Assembly: GCA_009103225.1 (NCBI GenBank)
Contig: RHPI01000008.1
Location: 352,856 to 416,855, forward strand
DNA: 64,000 bases
Direction: 5' to 3'
Source: Chlorokybus atmophyticus
Lineage: Eukaryota > Streptophyta > Chlorokybophyceae > Chlorokybales > Chlorokybaceae
In this document: positions 11,601 to 22,063 of the stretch, one piece after another
Layout of the letters: each line of letters begins with the position of its first letter
How positions within the stretch are numbered: position 1 is the stretch's first letter
The notes under the pieces: generated by a model
Seen by the model: only the letters and a program-made list of their open reading frames with translations
Told to the model about the DNA's origin: nothing
Databases searched by the model: none
Program-made: the position numbers and the translations under genes

Positions 11601-12663
11601 AGTGCCAGCGACCAAGCAATGCGCCTTATAGCGTCAGCTCAGCACAGCCACCACATTCGTTGACAGAAAACAAAGTTCGAGCAGTGTACAGCAACCAGGC
11701 ATCCATTGCGGCTGAGTTTGTTGGGGAACTTGCACAAGGGCAAGCTGCCCAGGCTCTCAAGGTTCCCAAGCTCTCAAGCTGACGAGGTGATGAAGGTCAC
11801 CAGCTGTGTGACGCTTGGTTGTTGCTGGCACGTACGCTGATAGGCAGCATGCAGCAGTACATCGCCTTACAACCACCGCCACAGCACCAACTGCGCGACA
11901 CACACAGGCGGTCTGCGCTCTCTTTCGCGGCAGCAGGATGCTGGACATCGACTTCACACTGTTCTATGCCCAGCAGCTTTGGCTGATGAGGTTATAAAAA
12001 CAGTGCCATGAGAAGTGTATAGAATGTGTCAAGTGCTGTTCGAACACGCATGCAACATCAATGCTCAGCAACACTACATCATTACCTCTATATAAGGGTT
12101 CACACTGTCACCACCGGGCTAACATCTACTACACTACACGTAGTTGCCTACGCAGTACACTATCACTGCCGCCCAGCCCCGTTAGACATGCACCTGTGTG
12201 TGCTCAGGTGGGTTGATGTTTGCTACTACCTGCTTCATCAGCGGCATTGCATTGCACACAGGTCATTTTAACATAGCGTAGTGTGATGGCCCGGGCGTAA
12301 TGTAAGTGTATATAAGGGGTATGGTACGGTGTGTTGCCTTTCACGTTCGCTCGAGTGTTACGGTTGTTGTTCGTGTGTGTGCACAGATTGCACGTGTACA
12401 AAAGATGCAAGCTGCATCACGCGCATGCACAGCACACAGCATGCATAGCAAACACCCACATACTCACTCAGCACACCGCATTTATGTTTACACTTCACAC
12501 CACCGGGCTATCGACTGTGCAATATGACTCATACCCCATGCATGCATACATCGCAGTTACCTGCACAACGACCGTTGTATTGCATCATGTGATTCAACCG
12601 GCACAAGCAATTACCGGTAGTTGGCTTTGGCATTGTTGTATTGACCGTGTAGTGATCAAAGCA
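11601..12663. other. Intergenic, promoter side of the GPI mannosyltransferase
   Basis: No exon-like frame. It is rich in TGCATGC and CACAC words. The phrase CACCACCGGGCTA occurs twice (about 12110 and 12500), so small duplications are present. Confidence 0.5.
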
Positions 12664-12977
12664 GATTGCGCTTTACTGACATGATTCGAACTGATATGCT
12701 TATTCGCAAAGTCACATCTATTTTTCAACTACAGCACAGACAAGGAGCAAATCTTTCGGTACTGCATGCAGTACTAAGTATACAGTACTACAGTATATCA
12801 TTTACTAATATTTTATAGTATACTGATATACCGTAATGATAGTCTGTATACCACAGAACTGTTGTAGTTAGTGATTGCGCTTTGCTGACATTCGAACTGA
12901 TATGCTTCATTGCAAGTCACATTTTTCATTCAACTACAGCACAAACAAGCAACATATCTTTCGTTACTACATGCCAG
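12664..12977. repeat. Direct repeat of about 105 bp around an AT-rich spacer
   Basis: 12664-12770 and 12873-12977 are about 80% identical over their length. Both begin GATTGCGCTTT and contain TTCGAACTGATATGCTT and CAACTACAGCACA. The 102-bp spacer is very AT-rich with AGTATACTG-type palindromes. I see no coding role. Confidence 0.8.
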
Positions 12978-13049
12978 CCCTGCAATGGACAGCCACAGCA
13001 TGCCAGTACACACCTTGTATACTGCATGGGTTGTGCAACGTTCTAAATG

Positions 13050-16000
13050 CTAGCAAAACATGAACGTGGACTTCTCAGACTTGAGCATGCGTTTGCTGCG
13101 AGCCGTGCCGACAACACGTTCCAGCGCAAACGCATCAAAGCGCGAAAACAGCACCAAGCTGGTAGGGTTCTGACCGCCTTCCAACAGGTTGATGATCTCC
13201 GCATAATAGTTAGAATGCTCTGGTAACGAGTAGAACACAATGTCCTTGATCCCGCGTAGCCTGTGCCTGTGGTAGAAGTGCGTTCTTTCCGTGTACAACA
13301 GAAACCGCCGCCGGCCCTGACTAAACAGACCACGCGCGCGGGATGTGTCCGGCAGGTCCGTGTACTCGCAGATCATTTCAAAAGACGCCTCCTGATCCTG
13401 CATGAAGTTGCGCACCCGGATGTAATCAAAGTACGAAGGGATCACGACCAAGATTCCCGACTGCACTGAATCGCGCAACCTGGGGTAAACCTGGGTGGAT
13501 GCAAAGCGTGTTGATAACATATAGCATGCATAGTCATTGCACAGGCATTGCACATGTCCTGCAGTGTACAAGCCTCTCACCTGGCGCACAAAGTAGTCAA
13601 AGCGGATGTCTGAACTATCTGTGCCGCTGCAATCAAAGCGCTCAAATAGCTGCTGCACTTGTGGGACAATCTTCGATAGCACTCCTTCATACTCAAACTT
13701 CAACCTGTGCTCCCCGGCGCGGTTGCTGCATGATCGCATGAGAGCCAGCAGCTCAGGAGTGACAAACGAAGAGCAAACGATTGTTTGTCTGTAATGCCGC
13801 GCCCAGCCGTTGAGATACCACTCGCGTATGCGCATGAAGTCGGAGTCATGCTGCTGTGTAGGGATGAGATTGAGCAAATCAAACACAGCAAGCACGTGTT
13901 GCCAGTTTTGCATCAGCATCACGTCAGCGTAGTCGACAATGGCGACTTCAATTGATGACAGGAAATCGGTTGCAGCGTCTTTCTCTTCAGACTCTTCCTT
14001 CTGAGTGACTAAACCCAGTGGTGATGCCACGATGATGTCGGCTTGGAAGAAACTGCTGTACAGTTTCGCACCCTTCTTGGTGATTTTTATGCCCAAACGG
14101 AAATGATCATCGCTGTTGCCACTGAACACATCCTGGTAATCCCACGGCTTGGAACGAGTCAATACAAGTCCTTCTCCCTGGTCACCAGCGCCAGCTGCAC
14201 AACCAGCAAAGTGTCATGAGTATGTCGTCAGCATGCCAGATGCAAACAAAACGGTTGACAGCAACACAGCTCGCAGACAAAACTGCGACAACCCACCTTC
14301 TAGTTCTGCTTCATCCTCCTCCTGGCCATACTCCTTGTTGAACCGCTCATGGTTGATCAGATTCGATGGCCTTGCACCAGGCAGAAGTTTCAACAAACGT
14401 GTCACAACGCGATGCGCGATGCTGCGCAACGGCAGCAGCAACAACACGTGAGGCCGCGTAAAGCCTTGATCCCTTGGAGGGTCTGTGTGCAGCATCTGTT
14501 TTTCAGTCACTAAACTAGCACAACTAAGCAAGCCACGAACAACTGTATTGCATGCGCAACTATTTCCTGTTGTCCAATTGGCATCCATGGCACTCACTCA
14601 CTGCTGATGACTTCTTGGTGCAAAAGTAAGTAAAGTAGCCACCGTGTCGTGCATACCTGACGTGTCCCGGCCTTCTTGCTGCTGTTGCTGCAGTCTCGCA
14701 TTATTCTTGATCACGCGATCCTGTGCAACGTGAATAGCCTAACGGACCACTCCAAAACTGGGCAGCAAGAGACACCTTGAAGTATGATTGATATTGGGCA
14801 TAGGGAAGCTATGTGGAGAAGAGATAACTGGCTGTGAACGGGTGAGCAATGTGTGCCGGACAGCAAATGTACCTTGATTTTGTAAACATGGTTCAAAACA
14901 TGCAGCAGGTACGCCTCGGTTGTACTAGACACGAACTCGGCGCTCGCATCCTTTGTTGATGGGCGCAATGGGAGGAGGACATCACTATATGAGTTATCTG
15001 GCAGAACATTGAGCATCAGCAACATTCAGCCATAACGTGTTGAACAACCACATGGCCTGGCCAAAGCAGCTTCTTACACAGTGAGAACAGCTGCTGCTGG
15101 AAAGGACTTGCAAAATCACCACCAGCAGGCCTAGAGTGGGCAACTGGTTGGCGAGCATGCTTACTCCCGGCAGGTTGCATGGAATGCGAATGAGCAGCTT
15201 TCAGCGCGACCCAATGTGCGGCAAGCCTTGCCTTCACACCATACGCCTCAACTGTGTCATGCACCTGATACAACAAACGTCAATATCCACTTGTCGTCTG
15301 CTACTTGCAATGAAGCCAGCGAATGCTTACCTCCGGTGGTTTCAACGTCCTCAGCCAAGTGGCATGCTCAAGGCCTAAAACTGCAGTGGTCGTAGGTTTC
15401 GAGGGAGGGCCAGAAGCAAGCGCGGACGCTTCCGCCTCCGTCATAATATGCTCAAAATGTGCATGATACGAGCTGCATACGCAGACAGCCCATCGCTATG
15501 CAATGGAAGACACTGGCAAGCAATCATGCTGTTAGTGCTTATGTAAAGTACTCACTCAGACTCTGGCAGGTGTGATGTGGCGTCATTTGCGTCCAGCTGC
15601 AGCCCTCCATTGGTTGCCGTGTCAATGCGCTCGTCATTTGCCAGCTCGGCAACGGCACCATTCTCAGCTGCGGCATCGTCTTCATCTTCATCTGCCTCAG
15701 CGGCAGCACTATCATCTGCCTCGGCCTCGACATCATCTGAGGTCCTTGCTGCACCTGCAGCGTCGTCCTCACTTTCTGGGCCACTGTCTGTGCACACGCG
15801 CATGCAGCTTGTCATCTGGAGCATACGAACATGGACATCCTACGTGCATATGCTTGGAGTATGTGTGTTTACACGTGTGCGTGAATACGTGCATGCGGGT
15901 GCGGGGGGGGGGAGGCATATGCATGTGTCACACCCTGTTTGCTATGGTGGTCCGATTCTTCTTCACTACGTGCGTCGTCTTGACGCCTGGCATTGACATG

Positions 16001-16494
16001 ATCAATGATTGGTAATGGAGGCGAGCTGTTGCATATGGGGTGTAAGAACCTATGCTAGCATGCAAGACAAACCTGCGCTTGATTGCGCCTCCATTGGCTC
16101 TCAATGACGTGAGAAGCAAGTCATATGCATTGCCTTGTATTGCCTGTCAGCGCATGCGTACACGTTGTCAAGGCGAGTGTTTGCTGCTGTACATGCTGAC
16201 AACAAGCAGCCAGGTCGCCCAGTTTCAAGTCTATACTCAGCAATGTACCTGAGTTTCCTCTTCGCTGCTCGCGCCCGCTGCAACGTCCTTCCTGTACCCT
16301 GCGTCCTCCTTCCGCAGCCTCTTATGCTTGTTGATCCCGTCGGCAGCACCACCACTTAGAGTAGAGCTCCTACCCTGCCCACCTCTCTTTGCCACCCTAC
16401 CCCTACCGCCACCACGACCTCTTCCCCTCCCCCGAAAACCACCAGATAGCGATTTTCCTCTCCCGCCGCCGCCTCGTCCGCCGCCGCCGCGCAT
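13050..16494 (-). CDS. UTP25: UTP25/DEF homologue, U3 snoRNA-associated rRNA-processing factor
   Basis: A nucleolar small-subunit processome protein, a degenerate DEAD-helicase relative needed for 18S rRNA maturation. The start is the ATG at 16494; exon 1 (16494-16249) encodes an RGG/Gly-Arg-rich stretch and a basic helix. Next come an AYDLLLTSLR segment (about 16110), an acidic Asp/Glu/Ala region (about 15820-15550), YHAHFEHIMTEAEAS (about 15460), FQQQLFSL (about 15090), YSDVLLPLRP (about 14990), AYLLHVLNHVYK (about 14910), DQGFTRPHVLLLLPLRS (about 14460), and the long C-terminal block from about 14160. That block includes PWDYQDVFSGNSDDHFRLG, IVDYADVMLMQNWQHVL, FDYFVRQVYPRLRDS after splicing, YTERTHFYHRHRLRG and VVGTARSKRML near the end. 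An intron at 13491-13580 is 90 nt, in frame and stop-free, so unspliced reading adds 30 foreign residues. The family match is strong. Confidence 0.93.
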
Positions 16495-16607
16495 GCTTAG
16501 CAAACCCTAATTAGCCGCCGTCTTGGCCTGGTCGGGCCTGGTCTGGTCTGGCCGAGTTGTGTGGCCTGGTGGTCAGAAGGCGGAGTGGCCGGCGGCGGGC
16601 GTTACCC
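16495..16607. promoter_or_regulatory. Shared divergent promoter, UTP25 and GluRS
   Basis: Start codons of UTP25 (-) and GluRS (+) are 113 bp apart, facing away. The strip holds CTGGTCTGGTCTGG-like and GGCGG words and no TATA box, as expected of a GC-rich housekeeping bidirectional promoter. Confidence 0.6.
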
Positions 16608-19600
16608 ATGGCGACGCCGGCGATGAGGTTCTCGGCCGAGGCGCCACCTCTTGCACTGCTTGCGGCAGCCAAGCTGGCTGCAGCCGGCAGGTTCGCCATG
16701 AAGGCAGAGTCGGGGATAGCGCCCTCCACTCCTCCCCATTTGCTGCTGCAATCAGGGTATGCCCTTGATGCAGGTTCAGAACTGAGTTGTTTTGCTATAC
16801 ATTGTTGCGTATTCAGCAAGCGTTGGTGGCTCAGCATCCAGCTTCTAATTTCACTTAGTACTGCCTGCCCATGCTTTTGCATTTGGAAGCTGGAGCTATC
16901 AAAGTGAAACCTGTGACATGCAAAACATCGTCCAGAGGCTAATAAGTGCAATGCGCTTGATGGCAGCGATGAATTGTCGGGATTGGACACGCTGCTGAGG
17001 TTTTTCGGCCGGGAGGGGAGTCTGTATGGCAGCGATGCATATGCAGCTGGAGAGGTGAGGAATGTCTTGGGACGCTCTTGCGTCATTACTGTAGCTCAGC
17101 ACGCTCAACAACGTCAACAACCAACATCATGCGCAGGTTGATCAGTGGCTGGAGTACTCAAGCAGGTTGGTTCGCGGGGCGCAGTTTGCTGCGGAGTGCG
17201 CTTTCGTCGATCAGTACTTGTCCATGCGCACTTTTCTTGTGGGCAGCCAGCTGTCCCTTGCAGACCTCGTCATATGGGGCCGTTTGGCAGGTCCGTGTGG
17301 TTGTAACTTACATCGCTTACAGTGGCTCTCTCACCTGTGCAGTGCACATCAGTAGGGCTTTGCAGAGCGCATTGTCACTGCAAGGTGTTTGGCTGTCAAT
17401 GGCATTCCGCTTTATAGACGTATTGCTATGTTGAAGGATAGTGTAGCTTTCGGTTTTAGCCATGCTGTGTGTGGTGTTCATTAGCAGCTAAGATTCAGCA
17501 TTTCGGCTAAATCTAACTCACGTACAGCTGTCCAGCACAATTCCATGATTGCACCTCGGTTGCAGTTGTAACCAACTGATCATACTGACATGCACATGCA
17601 GAGGCTGTGCAATGGGAGGCATTGCGCAAGTCCAACAAGGTCCCCCACTTGTCGCGGTGGTACGCGTATGTTGACGGCCACCCTGTTCTCATGGAGGTGG
17701 CAGAGGTGTACGTGCCGCGAAGGAAGAAGCTGGCGGAGATGGCGGCCGTGAGCACCAGCGGAAGCAGTGGAGGGCCCGCTGCACAGGCTGCCAAGAAAGC
17801 CAAGGAGGAGGTGGCCTTTGAACACATGTTGTGTGTACTGCTGCACTGGTAGCAATGAGCCGTTCACTGTGCATCCATACTTCACCATGTATGTGTTCAG
17901 TTGGGGTTTGCATGTGCGCACACTCATTGCTTGATGAGCCCTGGCTTATATGAGGGGTTGGTTGCCATGTTTCATTGAGTCTGTCTTGTGTTTGAGTGCA
18001 GAAGGTGGAAGGGTCGTTTGATATTGACTTGCCCGGTGCCGCCGATGGTCTTGTGGTAACGCGATTCCCTCCTGAGCCAAGTGGTTATTTACACATTGGT
18101 CATGCCAAGGCGGCATTGCTGAATGACTACTTTGCCAAGAAGTTCAAAGGCAAGTTGATACTGCGCTTTGATGACACAAACCCTTCCAAGGAGAAAGACG
18201 AGTTTGTTGAGAACATCCTGGTCGACCTTGATACTCTCGGCATTAAATACGACGACCTCACCTACACCTCAGATTACTTTGAAGAGATCCAGGTACGCTC
18301 GCTTGCTTGCGTAGCCGTCTGCGGCAGCTTTGTTGTGTTAACTTTGGTCCTGAAGTTCTCAACAGATGATTGTGGTGTGGTACAAGCGCTCCATAATATT
18401 TAGGCTGCTTTGCCTCTCAACGGCACCATCATTCTACTAGCAACGTTGAACACGAGTCTTGTGCAGGCCATGGCAGAAAAGTTGATTCGTGAAGGCAAAG
18501 CTTATGTTGATGATACCGATGTGGAGACCATGCGAGCTGAGAGGCTGACCAGCACAGATTCAAAGAATCGTGATGCCAGTGCTGAAGACAACCTGAAGCT
18601 TTGGCGGGAGATGCTGGCAGGGTCGGACAAAGGGAAAGAGTGCTGCCTGCGCGCGAAGCTGGACATGAAGTCACCAAATGGGACAATGCGAGATCCCGTA
18701 TTGTATCGGTGCGTGCTGACTCAGCATGGCAATTGTATGGATAGCTTCCGGTCAAGCCTGCTTGTTAGTCCTGGTTCTGCCTGTGTTTCAACACATTCCA
18801 GAGCTGTGTATGCTGTGTTCACATGCTGGTTTGCAGCGCAGAGCACTGGTTGATGTTTATTGTCACGCAGGTGCAATCCGACACTACATCATAGAACAGG
18901 CTCCAAGTACAAGGCCTACCCTACCTATGACTTGGCTTGCCCTTATGTGGACTCCAAAGAAGGTGTGACGCATGCGCTTCGGTCCAGTGAATACCATGAC
19001 AGGGAGGAGCAGTATTACGCCATCATCGAACTGATGGGCATTCGCAAGCCCCATCTTTGGGATTTCAGCCGCTTGAATTTTGTATACACGCTGCTGTCCA
19101 AAAGGAAACTGCAGGCAAGTTCACCTCACAAGCAATGCAGTAGCGATGCCATCATCTGAGCATAAAACTGCAATCACTGAGCCATCACCCACGCTTCTGC
19201 ATGACAATAACAAACCTATTGTCAAGGGGTAATGCTGCATGCGCATGCCACTGGTTGCAGCGGGGCTGACATGTAGGCAAGAACGTAACATGCTCCCATA
19301 ATGAACGCACAAAGGACTCACCTGCCATGTGGTTGGTGCTGCAGTGGTTTGTCGATACAGGCCGAGTGGAAGGTTGGCACGACCCAAGGTTTCCGACTGT
19401 ACAGGGTATTATAAGGCGCGGCCTTGTTGTGCCGGCTCTGCGCGAGTTCATATTGTCGCAGGCAAGTGCAGGTTTTGTCCTTCCAAGTAGTGCAGTGCCA
19501 CACGCTTCAGTTCAGTCAGTCACTCTTCTACTGGTGGTTTCTGAGAAGCTGTGTGAAACAGGGAGCCAGCAAGAATCAGAACCTCATGGAATGGGATAAG

Positions 19601-20920
19601 CTATGGACGTTGAACAAGAAGCTTATCGACCCAGTCTGTCCACGACATACTGCCGTGCTCGCCAACAATCGCGTGCTTGTTACCGTAACCGATGGACCTG
19701 CAGAGCCATATCACAAGGTGCTCCTGCGTGTGGTTATTGTTGTGATTCTGATTTGACCAAGTGCACGGGCCTGCTCATGGTCATGGGAGATTGCTATGTT
19801 TATGAAATGTGGTTAATGTAGTAGTTGTGTGTTCGTAGAACATGCTCGTGTGCTACTGGTTGTGCTTGCTTCCTGCCAGTTCATGAAAGGTGGTGGTGGG
19901 TTGCCAGTTAAATGCACTTGGCCTTCCAAGCCCGCCTAATGAACAAAGCAGCTCAGCGCTGTGTGCGAATATTATCTATTGCATGCTTACCGCTGTCGGT
20001 CTCAGGTGATCCCGCGACACAAGAAGTTTGAGGGCGCCGGCACCAAGGCGACGCTGTACAGTTCTACATTCTGGTTAGATCAAGCGGACGCGCGTGAAGT
20101 AAAGGAGCAGGAAGAGGTGACGCTGATGGACTGGGGCAATGCAATAGTTACTCGCAGTACACGCTCTGGCGGGCCTGATTCGCCTGTCATAGCGATGGAA
20201 GCCAAACTTCACCTTGAAGGAAGTGTGAAGACCACACGATTGAAGCTCACATGGCTCGCAGACACTCCAGAACTTTTGCCGCTGTCCCTTGTGGAATTTG
20301 ATAACCTCATCAGTCGCCCAAAGGTGAGCGTAATATTGGCAGTATCACACTTCTGTGACATGAGCAGAGTGTGACATATTCACCAATCGCCCTGCATGCT
20401 TACATTTGTCGCATGCGAGCTGCGGGTACACACACATGCCAACACTTCACAACTTCTTGTCAGCTCGAAGAAGGTGACAAGTTTGAAGACTTTGTCAAAG
20501 AGAAGACCAGATGGGAGGTGTCTGCGATCGGCGATAGCAACATGCGCAACCTGCAGAAGGGAGAGATTATCCAGGTACGTGCCAGGATGACTTGCTTGTG
20601 GAGTGCGACATGTGAGGCAGTTGCAAAAACTGCTGCAATGGCTCGCGTAACTGTACAGTTTGCTTAGTGTATGCGGTACCATTGTTTAGCATTCGTGGCT
20701 GTGCATGGCTGTCAAAAACATGCCATGTAGCTTGCAAGATGTCAGTGCTCGATATTATATTATACTTAACGAGAGATGTCTCATTGACTACTCGTGTGTT
20801 GTGCAGCTGGAGCGCAAGGGGTACTTCATCGTTGATGTTCCACACGTCAGAGCCGGCAAACCGGTGGTCTTGTTGAGCATACCTGATGGCAGACAAAAGG
20901 CTATCCTACCTCAAAGTTAG
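16608..20920 (+). CDS. Cytosolic glutamyl-tRNA synthetase
   Basis: Charges tRNA-Glu in the cytosol. The start is ATG at 16608 (MATPAM...). The N-terminal GST-like domain (to about 17290) includes [18 protein letters not shown] and [16 protein letters not shown]. From 18002 the class I catalytic core follows plant cytosolic Glu[22 protein letters not shown] with the HIGH signature, [31 protein letters not shown], and LLSKRKLQ as the KMSKS equivalent. The anticodon-binding barrels follow ([33 protein letters not shown]). Clear exons include 18002-18292, 18467-18708, 18871-19114, 19345-19461, 19562-19717, 20006-20323, 20464-20574 and 20807-20920. The two introns 19115-19344 and 19462-19561 have GC instead of GT donors (both CAG|GCAAGT), which is the only solution that keeps frame. 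The exon 1/2 junction is approximate. No organelle targeting peptide is seen. Confidence 0.95.
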
Positions 20921-22063
20921 GTGGCGCAAGCTTCGGTATATGTCATGTTCACAGTTGCAGCCTGCTGTGTATAAAAGATGCAATCGGGAGTTCGCACATG
21001 CAATTCTGTGTCGGGCTTCTTAAATCTATCAGCGTGCGATTGTCCGCTAGATGACAAGATGGCCACAGCAGTACTTGTATGCTACAGCACCGCTGCTGTT
21101 GGTAGGCATCTGCTGTCTGACATCTGTCATTGCGGGATCGCCAACTCATGTATTCTCAAGAGTTTTGGGTCGTAGAGTGACAGGGCTATGGCACAGCTGC
21201 ATGGCATGCTTAGGCAAAGACAATTGACCACCACAACAACCACAATCACAACACTATGTAGGCAAGCGCGCAGCTTGGGCGCAGTGTAAAGTTGGGTGCG
21301 AGCAGCAGTCTAGCATGATACCACCTACATGCATATTATTGCACATGTAGGTGGATGCTAGGCATTCCGCACACGCGCAAGAACTGCTGAGATCACGCAC
21401 GTGCACACTGGTATGCGCACTGCGCAAGGGCCTCTGCCACATGTCATTGTTATCAGTAAACAAGTGCAAGTTGGTGATACAGAGCTTAGTGTGTTGATGT
21501 TTGATGGTAAAAGATATAAAACAAATGATGGAAGGTATACAACAGCTTTGGACTGTCCTGGCACATGCACACCTCTGTCCAGTGTATACGCGCACGCAGG
21601 AGCAACCCACACAAGTACACTCAACAAGATTCAACTTGAAAACGAAGCACGCAACCGTAGTGGACGCTTTCCACGAAAGGCATGCTGCAATGCTGTCTAG
21701 TGGTGACCTCGGTCACTGTCTACAGTCTTCTCTGCGCTGGCTTCAGCCCCTGGATGAACCGCAGCGGCAGTGGACTTGCTGTCTAATTGAGAGCGAGTCG
21801 TCCATCAGTCCCTTAACTGAGCTGACCCATACATGTCGCCAAGCTTTTGGCGAAAGTGCTGCTGATGAGCAACGAAACCCTGCCAAAAAGGCAGCACAGG
21901 GTCCACTCGCAACGACACCCACGGTCGTGCTTGTGTAGTGGAGCGCTGTGAAGCTAAAGATAACACCGCAAATGGAAACCAAAAAACTTGAAAGAAACAC
22001 CCAATCGAGATTAAAATGAAGGGAGGGGGGTCTGGGGCGCACTCTCATGCAGTGCAGCATTGC
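20921..22063. other. Convergent intergenic region, 3' flanks of GluRS and the AP2-B3 gene
   Basis: Two genes end facing each other. Open frames here have no domain, poor codon sense and no splice support. An imperfect palindrome, TACCACCTACATGCATATTATTGCACATGTAGGTGGATGC-like, sits at about 21318-21358 and could fold into a hairpin. Confidence 0.5.
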
